From Lamellibrachia satsuma (Eukaryota; Annelida; Polychaeta; Sabellida; Siboglinidae), in contig BSQZ01000030.1 of the NCBI GenBank assembly GCA_033239005.1, positions 2,229,001 through 2,293,000 of the forward strand: 64,000 nucleotides of DNA, in the 5' to 3' direction. Shown here piece by piece: positions 46,877-58,436 of the stretch. A model generated the notes under the pieces. The model made no database searches, was not told the origin of the DNA, and was given only the letters and a program-made list of their open reading frames with translations. The position numbers and the translations under genes are program-made. Position 1 is the first letter of the stretch; each line of letters begins with the position of its first letter.

Positions 46877-48493
46877 GTTTTAGATATTGCGTTGTTTTGG
46901 ATACGCCGGGTAATGGTATGCTATTCAATGAAAATTGTTGTTATTGTATAAAAATAGTTCCTGCTCCAGGGTATCTGATAGTGACTAGGCAGAAATGAAA
47001 AAAATGTTTACTCTGTGAACAAGAAACTGTCAACTTTCAGTGTTATCAGTTATAAGGCCAGATAAATCACCTCCTGGTTTAAAATACATGATTATAACAG
47101 AATCAAATTAAGTAGTCTTAAACTCGATCCAATTGCACATGTTTTCTCCAAAGACTGCCAAGATAAGGTTGATACAGAAAGATTAAACAGATCAATAGAG
47201 AAACCATGAGTCCACCTTGAAACAGTGTCACTGAGTATATATGACATTCTAATTTAGGCAAGGAATGTAAAATAAGGTTATCTTGCACCCAAAGTAAAAT
47301 AATTATATTTCTTTGCTGTACACAAGTCTCATTTGCACGGGCAGCAAGGTAGAGAACCTGAAAGAGAGGCTGCTTAACCTAATCATAATTACCACTGTCA
47401 TTATTGAAAATACCACTGTAACATACAGAACATTTCATGACTGCATTATTGCAATATATCTCTCAATAATAGATGATTTGTACCTTTTTTTGAACATAGA
47501 ATTATTTTGACAATTTCCTAGGCATGCAGATAAACTATTGCACAGTTTGACTCCAACTGTAGTCATACACATAGCCTTCAGCTCCAGTCTTCAGTCCACA
47601 CAGGTTGTCTGTGGTTTGCATTGAATAGCACTTTGTTTATACACCAAGTTGGTCATTTTCAAAAGGATGGTAAGGAGTTCACATTGTTTTAATTGGTGAT
47701 ATTGTTTGAACAGTAGCATATTTTTATTTATTTAATATTTTCTCTGTTCTGAATGTGTTTTTGTAAATTGAGACTCGTATTAAAACTGTGTATGCTGTAC
47801 AGATTTATCCGTGGGTCTCATTTTTGGTAAGCTTTGTAGCAATTTGGTCTAAATAAACCATGTATATTTATTGTCTACGTTCACCCAGCGTCGTACTCTA
47901 GCATCACATTCATGCAGTTTTCCTGGCACCAGATTTGGCTGTTTCCAAGCTTTATGTAACACATAAATCATCACTGTTTCAGCAAACAGTTGGAGTTAAT
48001 CAGATTTTATCAATTGTTTATCATTAGCCAGACACGTGTTTAAAGCGTCACTCGGCCACCACATCAGAAACTGATGCATGCAGGCAAATTGTACAGGTCT
48101 CAAGCAAAGTAAACTCATTCTTGGCATTACCAGGCAAAAAACGCTCAGTTTTACACTGCCGATCAGTAATTCATTCAACCCTTTGGACATAAACATTGCT
48201 GTTTCCCCGTCCTAAAACTTTTCCACAAATTGACAAAGCTGTTATGGTGGGATATCGATAAATGAGTTTTTTACCATTGTTCATCGTTTTAAGCTCTGAT
48301 AATGGAATGACTGATTCCCCTTGGGAAGTATATAAATATACAGCGCTAGTGTCTAGACACTTGTGCTACTATTGCAGTGTCGTCTACCACAGGTGTCAGC
48401 GTCGTAGGAAATAATTTGGTGTTACCACTGCATTTGCTAATCATTTGTACATTCTCATAGGGTACTGGCTGACATACATTGAAACGGTAACAA
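46877..48493. other. No recognised gene
   Basis: Short open frames only. AT-rich. Confidence 0.4.
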
Positions 48494-48799
48494 ATGATCA
48501 CTCTGTATTGAGCACACGGTGATGTCTTTGGTCAGTACTTGCAGGCTGCCTGTCTTATGGATGGAGGCTCTGTGTCTACATCACAACCTGCTGGACGAAT
48601 ATAGCTTAGTCAAATAGTCATGTTTACAGCAGAAATATGTCTGGCTTGGACTGTTTGATTTCTACTGGATCCAGTGTAGATAGTAGCACCAGATAAGATG
48701 CTTCAGACTAACAATAGTTTAAATCTGTGTAAATCATCAAGGCCGTGCTTGATCTTCAAATTGATTATTAGTTTTGGCACAGAACAATGCTGGATTTTA
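48494..48799 (+). repeat. Second copy of the 46571-46876 segment
   Basis: Shares TATTGAGCACACGGTGATG through ACAATGCTGGATTTTA with the upstream copy, differing by scattered substitutions. The 20-mer array starts about 70 bp further on. Confidence 0.88.
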
Positions 48800-48867
48800 T
48801 TTACAATGTTGATCAGTGATTTTGCTTATCAACATTCTGGTTGAAGCTTCTAGGTTGTTAATTAGAG

Positions 48868-51112
48868 TATGGATGAGAGTCGCAGAGAGTGGATGAGAGT
48901 CACTGAGAGTGGATAAGAGTCGCTGAGAGTGGATGAGAGTCACTGAGAGTGGATGAGAGTCGCTGAGAGTGGATGAGAGTCGCTGAGAGTGGATGAGAGT
49001 CGCTGAGAGTGGATGAGAGTCGCTGAGAGTGGATGAGAGTCGCTGAGAGTGGATGAGAGTCGCTGAGAGTGGATGAGAGTCGCTGAGAGTGGATGAGAGT
49101 CGCTGAGAGTGGATGAGAGTGGATGAGAGTCGCTGAGAGTGGATGAGAGTCGCTGAGAGTGGATGAGAGTCGCTGAGAGTGGATGAGAGTCGCTGAGAGT
49201 GCATGAGAGTCGCTGAGAGTGGATGAGAGTCGCTGAGAGTGGAAGAGAGTGGATGAGAGTGGATGAGAGTCGATGAGAGTGGATGAGAGTGGATGAGAGT
49301 CGCTGAGAGTGGATGAGAGTCGCTGAGAGTGCATGAGAGTCGCTGAGAGTGGATGAGAGTCGCTGAGAGTGGATGAGAGTCGCTGAGAGTGGAGGAGAGT
49401 CGCTGAGAGTTGCTGAGAGTGGATGAGAGTGGATGAGAGTTGCTGAGAGTGGATGAGTCACTGAGAGTGGATGAGAGTCACTGAGAGTGGATGAGAGTCA
49501 CTGAGAGTGGATGAGAGTCGCTGAGAGTGCATGAGAGTCGCTGAGAGTGGATGAGAGTCGCTGAGAGTGGATGAGAGTCGCTGAGAGTGGATGAGAGTCG
49601 CAGAGATCGCTGAGAGTTGCTGGAGAGTGGATGAGAGTCGCTGAGAGTGGATGAGTCACTGAGAGTGGATGAGAGTCACTGAGAGTGGATGAGAGTCACT
49701 GAGAGTGGATGAGAGTCGCTGAGAGTGGATGAGAGTCGCTGAGAGTGGATGAGAGTCGCTGAGAGTGGATGAGAGTCGCTGAGAGTTGCTGAGAGTGGAT
49801 GAGAGTGGATGAGAGTCGCTGAGAGTGGATGAGAGTGGATGAGAGTGGATGAGAGTCACTGAGATTGCATGAGAGTCGCTGAGAGTGGACGAGAGTCGCT
49901 GAGAGTGGACGAGAGTCGCTGAGAGTGGACGAGAGTCGCTGAGAGTGGACGAGAGTCGCTGAGAGTGGACGAGAGTCGCTGAGAGTGGACGAGAGTCGCT
50001 GAGAGTGGACGAGAGTCGCTGAGAGTGCATGAGAGTCGCTGAGAGTGGATGAGAGTCGCTGAGAGTGGATGAGAGTCGCTGAGAGTGGATGAGAGTCGCT
50101 GAGAGTGGATGAGAGTCGCTGAGAGTGGATGAGAGTCGCTGAGAGTGCATGAGAGTCGCTGAGAGTGCATGAGAGTTGCTGAGAGTGCATGAGAGTGGAT
50201 GAGAGTCTCTGAGAGTGGATGAGAGTCGCTGAGAGTGGATGAGAGTCGCTGAGAGTGCATGAGAGTTGCTGAGAGTGCATGAGAGTCACTGAGAGTTGCT
50301 GAGAGTGGATGAGAGTCACTGAGTGTGTATGAGAGTCGCTGAGAGTGGATGAGAGTGGATGAGACTCACTTGAGTCGCTGAGAGTGGATGAGAGTCGCTG
50401 ACAGTGCATGAGAGTCGCTGAGAGTGGATGAGAGTCGCTGAGAGTGGATGAGAGTCTCTGAGAATGGATGAGAGTCGCTGAGAGTGGATGAGAGTCGCTG
50501 AGAGTGGATGAGAGTCGCTGAGAGTGCATGAGAGTTGCTGAGAGTGCATGAGAGTCACTGAGAGTTGCTGAGAGTGGATGAGAGTCACTGAGTGTGTATG
50601 AGAGTCGCTGAGAGTGGATGAGACTCACTTGAGTCGCTGAGAGTGGATGAGAGTCGCTGAGAGTCACTGAGAGTGCATGAGAGTTGCTGAGAGTGCATGA
50701 GAGTCACTGAGAGTTGCTGAGAGTGGATGAGAGTCACTGAGTGTGTATGAGAGTCGCTGAGAGTGGATGAGACTCACTTGAGTCGCTGAGAGTGGATGAG
50801 AGTCGCTGAGAGTGCATGAGAGTCGCTGAGAGTGCATGCGAGTCACTGAGATTTGCCGAGAATGGATGAGAGTCACTGAGAGTGCATGAGAGTTGCTGAG
50901 AGTGCATGAGAGTCACTGAGAGTCGCTGAGAGTGGATGAGAGTCACTGAATGTGCATGAGAGTCGCTGAGAGTGGATGAGAGTCACTGAGAGTCGCTGAG
51001 AGTGGATGAGAGTCACTGAGTGTGCATGAGAGTTGCTGAGAGTGGATGAGAGTGCATGAGAGTCACTGAGAGTCGCTGAGAGTGGATGAGAGACACTGAG
51101 CGTGCATGAGAC
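48868..51112. repeat. Large minisatellite, 10/20-bp unit with higher-order structure
   Basis: Built from GAGAGT plus a variable 4-mer: GGAT, CGCT, CACT, GCAT, TGCT or GGAC. The usual alternation GAGAGTGGAT-GAGAGTCGCT gives a 20-bp period. The left half is nearly pure. 49880-50020 uses GGAC instead of GGAT. The right end (50260-51112) holds longer blocks with GAGTGTGTAT and GACTCACTTGAGTCGCT. Minus frames of up to 323 codons are unit effects. Confidence 0.97.
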
Positions 51113-51410
51113 TGCAGCTAATGCTGAGGTGCAGCGTCACTTAATTACTGGCTTATTTGAGTTCCTCAAATCACAATGACCCTCGAAATGTTTCTATCTT
51201 GCAATCTTAATTTCCTCTTTTTCCCAACCTGTGCTACGTGTGAAGATGCCAGTGTGTGACATCTTGATGCGTGACATCTGAAAAATGGCACAGGCTTGGA
51301 AAAAGAGGAAACTAAGTCTGCAGCAACATCATACAGGATTAACCAAGTATTTCTTGCCATAAACAGCAGTTTTGCAGTCCAATTAACTATTGACATCAAG
51401 TGACCAGCAA
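51113..51410. other. No recognised feature
   Basis: Anonymous sequence. Confidence 0.4.
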
Positions 51411-51575
51411 ATCCCAATGACCACCAGAGCCCAATGGCCGCCAGAGCCCAATGACCGTCAGAGCCCAATGACCACCAGATCCCAATGACCACCAGAGCCC
51501 AATGACCACGAGAGCCCAATGACCACCAGAGCCCAATGGCTGCCAGAGCCCAATGACCACCAGAGCCCAATGGTC
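51411..51575. repeat. Minisatellite, 17-bp unit
   Basis: About 10 copies of CCAATGACCACCAGAGC, with GGCCGCC and GACCGTC variants. Confidence 0.93.
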
Positions 51576-52194
51576 GCCCTGTTGTCCACACGGGGGGGTA
51601 AATATGTGGCCTGGTGTGGACTCTACTTTCAACCACACAAGTTCGATCAATTTTGCCAATTGCATGTGGACATGATTGAATGAGTGAACCACTTTGCTAA
51701 GGACCTATGTATGCTTGATTTATGACTGTGTGGATTATACAAATTAAAGAACCAGAAGCTGGTTTTTGTGACATGCATGTAGCTCTAAAAGTTTACATGT
51801 AGATCTAGAGGGTTGTAGGTTTGTTTGATATGCAGATAGCAAGAGAAGTGGTTGGGGAGTGCTGGCAGAGGCAGTGCAGCCACGCCTGATAGTGGGGATA
51901 TATTTATGGCAGCAGAGTGGATATACGGATTTGTGGTTGAGCAGCAGGTAATTAGAGAGCTTTGGTGCACCATTTGCATTCTGGTTCCATCAGCTAGCAG
52001 CCATTGTATTGACTGAACAGACTTTGGTGGTGTGTCATATTTAAAAGTCATGTGATTGGAATGCACCATCATCGTTGTCATCATAATTATGAACTATTTG
52101 TCGCTTTCATCAGGGGGGCTATTGGGTGCCTTCGGGAGGCTATTGGGTGCCTTCAGTGACCACCAGGAGGCTATTGAGTGCCTCCCTCAAGTGA
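51576..52194. other. No recognised gene; small local repeats
   Basis: GGCTATTGGGTGCCTTC occurs three times at 52118-52180 just before the 29-mer array. Confidence 0.5.
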
Positions 52195-52504
52195 TGGTGT
52201 GCTCTCTTTCTTTGTCCTCTTCTCCCTTGTTTTCATACTTTTGCTCTTCTGCCTTAACTCTCTCATACTTCTGGTCTTCTCCCTTGTCTCTCATACTATT
52301 GCTCTTCTCCTGCCTTGCTCTGTCATACTTCAGATCTTCTCCCTTGCTCTCTCATACTTCTGATCTTCTCCCTTGCTCTCTCATACTTCTGCTCTTCTCC
52401 CTTGTTCTCTCATACTATTGCTGTTCTCCTGCCTTGCTGTCTCATACTTCTGCTCTTCTCCCTAGCTCTCTCATACTTCTGCTTTTATCCCTTGTTCTCT
52501 CATA
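52195..52504. repeat. 29-bp minisatellite, left part
   Basis: About 11 imperfect copies of CTCTCATACTTCTGCTCTTC plus TCCCTTG. The same array resumes at 56225, so the CR1 between them interrupts it. Confidence 0.92.
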
Positions 52505-52531
52505 GCGGAGACAGGAGGGAAGGAGAAGGGA

Positions 52532-53251
52532 GTGGGGGAGACGGGAGGGAAAACAACCGGAGTGAAGGAGAGGGGAGTAGGGGAGACAGGAGGGAAGGAG
52601 AAGGGAGTGGGGGAGACGGAAGGGAAGGGGTCAGGACAGAATGCGATAGAGGGGATCGAAAGGAAGAGTTATTCTGCAGCAGTGATAGAGGGGGTGAGGA
52701 AGAGAGCGAGGGTGTTTGTGGGGGATTCGATAGTTAGGAAGACCGACAGAGTCTTAAACAAGGGAGATGATGTGGTGGTCTGCTTGCCTGGAGCCAAAAT
52801 AGAGGCGATAACTGAGAGGGTAAAAAACATCGTAGGCTCGGGTAAGGGTGGATCTGTTTTAGTACATGTAGGGACAAATAACGTAGAGAGGGAGGGTACA
52901 ACTGCCATAGTTAGGAAATATAGGCAGTTGGTCAGAACACTAAAACAGACGCGGGTTGAGCAGGTAATACTGTCAGGGATTTTACCTGTGATGGGCAGGA
53001 GGGGTCATAAAAATCGAAATTGTCGGGGGATGGCAATTAACATGTTAGTCCAGAGGCTGTGTAGGGAAGAGGAAGTTGGATTTGTGGATTTATGGGAAAG
53101 TTTTGTTGGGAGGGGTGATATGTACATGAAGGATGGGCTTCATTTAAGTGGAAAGGGGGCGGCAGTATTCGCGGACAAACTTTCAGCAGCAGTAGATAGC
53201 GACTTGGGTACAATGACAAATATTTTTGGAAGTAAACATTCTTTAAACTAG
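52532..53251 (+). CDS. CR1 ORF1 with SGNH-type esterase
   Basis: Open frame of 239 residues. SGNH signatures are VFVGDS (catalytic Ser at residue 66), VHVGTNN (residues 112-117; oxyanion-hole type) and DGLHLS (Asp 201, His 204), all in the expected order. This fold occurs in ORF1 of CR1-like retrotransposons, where its role is unsettled; lipid or RNP-membrane interaction has been suggested. Residues 1-45 are Gly/Glu/Lys-rich and come from the 75-bp (25-codon) repeat. The first codon of the listed frame is GTG and the frame continues upstream, so the true start is unknown. This ORF is the only intact one in the element. Confidence 0.88.
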   Translation: MGETGGKTTGVKERGVGETGGKEKGVGETEGKGSGQNAIEGIERKSYSAAVIEGVRKRARVFVGDSIVRKTDRVLNKGDDVVVCLPGAKIEAITERVKNIVGSGKGGSVLVHVGTNNVEREGTTAIVRKYRQLVRTLKQTRVEQVILSGILPVMGRRGHKNRNCRGMAINMLVQRLCREEEVGFVDLWESFVGRGDMYMKDGLHLSGKGAAVFADKLSAAVDSDLGTMTNIFGSKHSLN

Positions 53252-53274
53252 AAGTGCAGGGGGGTTACCTAGAG

Positions 53275-56121
53275 GTGTCTCAAGCAGAACAAGAGACCAC
53301 TAGCACAGATAAACCAATATCAAATCATCCGAAAAACATCTCTGAAAAAGGTTATAGATGCGTATGTTTAAATGCAAGGAGCATAGTAAATAAGAAAACG
53401 AATTAAACATTATGGTAGAAGATATTGACCCTCACATAATTGGTATAACTGAATCATGGGCCAACATAGATATAACAGATGCTGAATTAGGACTGACAGG
53501 ATACGTAATGTTTAGGAAAGATCGAATAGGAAGAAGGGGCGGGGAGTTATTTTATATGTTAAAGAATCTATTCAGGCTTATGAAATAAAACTAGAAAGGG
53601 AAGCAGATTGCGATGAAGCTGTTTGGTGCAAAATTGTTTCAGGAAATTCAAAATTAACTGTTGGATTAGTTTACTGAAGTCCAAACATAAACGAAGAGGA
53701 CAACACAAAAATAAAAAACGCTATAAAGGAAGTTAGTAAAGGGGAATGTATCATAATGGGAGATTTTAACCATGGACACATACAATGGAATTCTCTAGAG
53801 AGCACAGGGATTGAGGATCAACAATTTCTATGTTTAATCCAGGATAGCTTTCTTACTCAGCACGTACTAGAACCAACCAGGGAGAAAATGTATTAGATAT
53901 AGTTTTGTCATCACAAAAAGAATTAGTGGACAATGTAAAAATATTTGAACCATTGGGTAATAGTGACCATAATCAAATACATTTTGACATCAATGTAAAA
54001 TCAGAAAGTAAAAATAAGAAAACGTACAAGAGAAACTTCCACAAAGGTAACTACAAAGATATGAGAAAATACTTAGCACAGCTAGATTGGAATAACATGC
54101 TGATGAATAAGACTGCAATTGAATGTTGGAATATTCTAAAATATGAAATTGAGAGTATCATTGATAAATTTGTTCCCTTCCGAAAACAAGGAAAACGGTG
54201 TAGAAAGAAACAAGTGTCAAAAGAGGCAATTAGAAAAATAATGCTAAAACAAACTATGTGGAGGGTTTATAGGCGTACCAGAAAGGAAGAAGACTATGCA
54301 AAATACAAAGAGGCACTTAATGCAGCTACAACTGAAATCAGACAATCTAAAAGAAGCTATGAGCAAAAACTGGCATGTAACATAAAAACTGACAGCAAGA
54401 GTTTTTATGCATATGTCAGGAGTAAACAAAACGTACAAGACAAGGTTGGGCCTCTAGAAGACAGTGCTGGAAATATAATATCACAGGGGTTTTTAATGGC
54501 GGAAGACCTAAATGGTTACTTCAGTTCAGTGTTTACAAAAGAAGATATTAGTTCATTACCAGTTGCTGATGCTAAATTTCAGGGGCTAAATCTGACTATT
54601 TAGGACCGTTAGTTGTAACTCCAGAATTGGTAGCTAGGAAAATAAAGGCAATGAAGGATAACAAATCACCGGGAGTGGATGGGATTCCTCCAAAATTACT
54701 AATGGAAACAGTAGATCAAATCAGTATACCACTTGCAAGAGTATTCAACTTGTCATTAAAAGAGGGAGTTGTTCCGTTTGAATGGAAAGAAGCAAACATC
54801 ATACCATTATTTAAAAAGGGTTCGAGAAATAAGTCAGAGAATTACAGACCAGTGAGTTTAACGTCAGTGATTTGTAAATTATTAGAAAGGTTAATTAAAG
54901 ACCATATGGTGGACTTCCTCGTTAAGCATAAATTATTAAATTCATCTCAACATGGATTCCTTAAAGCGAGGTCATGCTTAACAAATGTCTTATGTTTTTG
55001 GAAGAAATCACTAAGTGGATAGACGAGGGATCGCCAGTAGATATTATCTACTTAGATTTTCAGAAAGCTTTTGACAAAGTGCCACATCAAAGATTGCTAC
55101 TTAAATTAAAAGCCCATGGTATCGGGATAGCATAACTGACTGGATAGAACAATGGCTGACTGACAGAAGACAACGAGTTGTAGTAGATGGCGAAGTTTCA
55201 AATTGGAAATCGGTTTTGAGTGGGGTACCTCAAGGATCAGTATTAGGACCTATATTATTCTTAATTTATATCAATGACTTGGACGAGAGTATAACAAGTA
55301 ACGTACTGAAATTTGCGGACGACACAAAACTGTTTAGAAAGGTTAATACTGATTGTGATAAACAACATTTACAAAACGATCTAGACAGATTAGTGAAATG
55401 GTCTGAGAAATGGCAGATGATGTTCAATTTTGGGAAATGTAAATGCCTACATACAGGACATGGGAACTTGAATGTAAACTATAAAATGGGAGCTACTGTT
55501 CTTGGTACTACTGTAAAAGAAAAGGACTTAGGAGTTACAATAAGCGCTGATATGAAAGTTTCAGAGCAGTGTGGTATTGCAGCTTCAAAGGGTAATCAAA
55601 TTCTTGGATTGATTAGAAGAAACATAACATACAAGGGAAAAAAGTTAATTATACCTCTTTATAAAGCAATAGTTAGACCTCATTTAGAATACTGTATACA
55701 AGCATGGAGACCATATCGTAAGAAGGATATAGATACGCTTGAACGCATACAAAGGAGAGCAACTAAAATGATTCCAGAACTTAGAGACCTTAGTTATGAA
55801 GAACGCCTGAAAGAATGTGGTTTAACAACTTTAGAGACAAGGAGGTTAAGAGGAGATCAGATTGAAGTTTTTAAGATATTGAATGGGTATGAAAATATTG
55901 ATAGAAATATGTTTTTCTCACTCAAGAAGGATAGCAGAACTAGAGGACATGAGGTAAAATTAGTAAAGGATCAATGTAGATTGGACATCAGGAAGCACTC
56001 GTTCTCACAGAGGACAGTAAATGAATGGAACAAACTGTCTACAGATTGTGTAACTGCTAGCAGCGTGAATATGTTTAAAAACAAGGTTGACACATATATC
56101 AGGAGGGCGGGTTATAAGTAG
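53275..56121 (+). pseudogene. CR1 ORF2: endonuclease-reverse transcriptase, broken
   Basis: The endonuclease part shows NARSIVNK, ITESWAN, IIMGDFNH (near 53755) and LGNSDHNQIHFDI (near 53953), which are the APE-family metal and catalytic residues. The RT part shows KSPGVDGIPPKLL, NYRPVSLTSVICKLLERL, YLDFQKAFDKVPHQR, SGVPQGSVLGPILFLIYIND, an intact FADD palm box (near 55314) and LRPHLEYCIQAWRPYRKKD-like thumb sequence. It ends at AGY-K stop 56121. At least one stop and four frame changes break it into 53905-54603, 54627-55022 and 55216-56121. Confidence 0.93.
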
Positions 56122-56224
56122 GTGAACATTGTTGGACTCTCGATAAGCCAATGGCTTCCTTGTCCACTTGCCATCTGGGCCTTTGGCTTGGATGGCAAAT
56201 CTTGTTAAATCTTGTTAAATCATT
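56122..56224 (+). other. CR1 3' UTR and tail
   Basis: CTCTCGATAAGCCAATGGCT, TCCTTGTCCACTTGCCATCT and TTTGGCTTGGATGGC followed by two TTGTTAAATC repeats. It is the most conserved non-coding block among the CR1 copies here (23197, 46215, 10612, 40743) and probably the RT recognition region. Confidence 0.8.
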
Positions 56225-56840
56225 CTATTGCTCGTCTCCTGCCTTGCTCTCTCATACTTCTGCTCCTCTCCCTAGCTCTCATTTTTCTGCTCTTCCTTGC
56301 TCTCATACTTCTGCTCTCCTCCTTTGCTCTTGCATACTTCTGCTCTTCTCCCTTGCTCTCGCATACTTCTGCTCTTTTTCCTTGCTCTCTCATACTTCTG
56401 CTCTTCTCTCTTACTCTCTCGTACTTCTGCTCTTTTTCCTTGCTCTCATACTTTCTGCTCTTCTACTCCCTTGCTCTATCATACTTCTGCTCTTGTACTC
56501 CCTTGCTCTCTCATACTTCTGCTCTTCTCCCTTGCTCTCTCATACCTCTGCTCTTCTAGTCCTTGCTCTCTTGCATTCGTCTGCTCTTCTCCCTTGCTCT
56601 CTCATACTTCTGCTCTTCTCTCTTGCTCTCTCGTACTTCTGCTCTTTTTCCTTGCTCTCATACTTCTGCTCTTGTACTCCCTTGCTCTCTCATACCTCTG
56701 CTCTTCTGCCTTGCTTCATCATCCTTTTGCCATTCTCTTCCCTTGCTCTCTTGTACTTCTGCTCTTCTCCCTTGATCTCTCATGGTTCTGCTTTTCTCCT
56801 CCATTGCTCTCTCATATTTCTGCTCTTCATCTTCCGTGAC
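56225..56840. repeat. 29-bp minisatellite, right part
   Basis: About 22 imperfect copies of CTCATACTTCTGCTCTTC plus TCCCTTGCTCT. The first unit (CTATTGCTCGTCTCCTGCC) is nearly identical to units at 52295 and 52415 in the left part. Confidence 0.92.
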
Positions 56841-56884
56841 AGCTCATGCCTCTGTGAACTGGGTGCATTCACACCAATGGTGGG

Positions 56885-57165
56885 TTAAAAATAGAGACCA
56901 CCACTCTGTGAATCCACGACAGTAGAGACCACCACTCTGTGAGTCCATGACAATAGAGTCCACCACTCTGTGAGTCCATGACAATAGAGTCCACCACTCT
57001 GTGAGTCCATGACAATAGAGACCACCACTCTGTGAGTCCATGACAATAGAGACCACCACTTTGTGAGTCCATGACAATAGAGACCACCATTCTGTGAGTC
57101 CACGACAATAGAGACCACCACTTTGTGAGTCCATGACAATGGAGACCACCATTCTGTGAGTGCAC
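56885..57165. repeat. Minisatellite, 31-bp unit
   Basis: Nine copies of GAGACCACCACTCTGTGAGT with CCATGACAATA. Confidence 0.95.
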
Positions 57166-57184
57166 AGCAGGTTACACATTTAAC

Positions 57185-57265
57185 CCTTTATGTGAGATAT
57201 TCCCCAGGCATAGACAACAGGTAGAAGAGACCTTGGCTTTTAAGGTCTCATCTAAAGGACGCAGG
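57185..57265 (-). mobile_element. SINE body fragment
   Basis: The complement of CCCCAGGCATAGACAACAGG and CTTTTAAGGTCTCATCTAAA is shared with the SINE at 31080-31330. No tRNA-like head remains. Confidence 0.5.
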
Positions 57266-57508
57266 CAATGCTAGGAGATGATGATAGTTTGTTATAGTAA
57301 TTGTGATACATACTAGTAATTCATATATATGATAATAACATAATTATATCACAATTTCTATAAAGAGATTGTACAGCCACAAGTGGCGAATTTTCCTTCA
57401 ATACATTTGTTCACTGTTTATTCCAAGGGTGCTAGAAACAAAAAAACAAAACAGAAAGTGCAATTAAGTGTTGTGTTGTATTCTTCATACAACACAATAG
57501 CACAACTC
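57266..57508. other. No recognised feature
   Basis: Anonymous AT-rich sequence. Confidence 0.4.
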
Positions 57509-57540
57509 AGTCAACAACAACAACAACAACAACAGCACAA
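57509..57540. repeat. (CAA)n microsatellite
   Basis: About seven CAA units between two copies of CACAACTCAGTCA. Confidence 0.92.
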
Positions 57541-57574
57541 CTCAGTCAGTATTGATGAATGTTGATGCAGCAAT

Positions 57575-58335
57575 GATACATACATACATACATACAATAA
57601 TGCATGCGTGCATACAATAATACATACATACATACAATAATACATGCATACAATAATACATACATACATACATACATACAATAATACATACAGCTGTACA
57701 TACATACAATAATACATACATACATACATACAATGATGCATACATGCATACAATAATACATACATACATACATACATACATACAATACTACATACGTACA
57801 TACATACATACATACATACAATAATACATGCATACAATAATACATACATACATACATACATACATACAATAATACATACATACATACATACATACAATAA
57901 TACATACATACATACATACATACAATAATACATACATACATACTATAATACATACATGCATACAATAATACATACATACATACAATAATACATACATGCA
58001 TACAATAATACATACATACATACTATAATACATACATGCATACAGTAATACATACATACATACATACATACATACATACATGCATACAGTAATACATACA
58101 TACATACATACATACATACATACATACATACATACGTACAATAATGCATACAATAATACATACATACATACAATAATACATACATGCATACAATACATAC
58201 ATACATACATACATACATACATACATACAATAATACATACATACATTCATACATACAATAATACATACATACATACAATAATACATACATGCATACAATA
58301 ATACATACATACAATAATATATACATGCAATAATA
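57575..58335. repeat. CATA tetranucleotide tract with regular breaks
   Basis: Long CATA runs interrupted by CAATAATA and CATGCATA words in recurring order, so part of it is a higher-order repeat rather than a pure microsatellite. Minus open frames (MYVCMYVC) follow the tetramer. Confidence 0.96.
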
Positions 58336-58436
58336 TATATACATATGGTAATACAGGTGAAAAAAATTGCCCAAGTGTTGAAATAGCTGTAGTTGGACTA
58401 GAACATCTGTCATGTCCAACTCGTACTTCTGCTTCA

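Larger units (their letters stand above)
52505..56224 (+). mobile_element. Nearly full-length CR1-like LINE
   Basis: About 3.7 kb in this order: purine-rich 5' region with a 75-bp repeat, ORF1 with SGNH esterase, APE-type endonuclease, reverse transcriptase, about 100-bp 3' UTR, and a tail of two TTGTTAAATC units. CR1-clade elements are known to pair an esterase with EN-RT. It is inactive: a stop where the sister copy at 20495 has a sense codon (53677), a 2-bp loss near 53395, and frame breaks near 54590, 55010 and 55125. Flanks are a split minisatellite. The exact 3' end is 56220-56224. Confidence 0.95.

Noticed and set aside
48797..50946. Ser/Leu/His-rich minus frames (SQRLSSTLSDSHPLSATLIH)
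   Set aside because: Direct reading of the 20-bp unit. Antisense and other frames are equally open.
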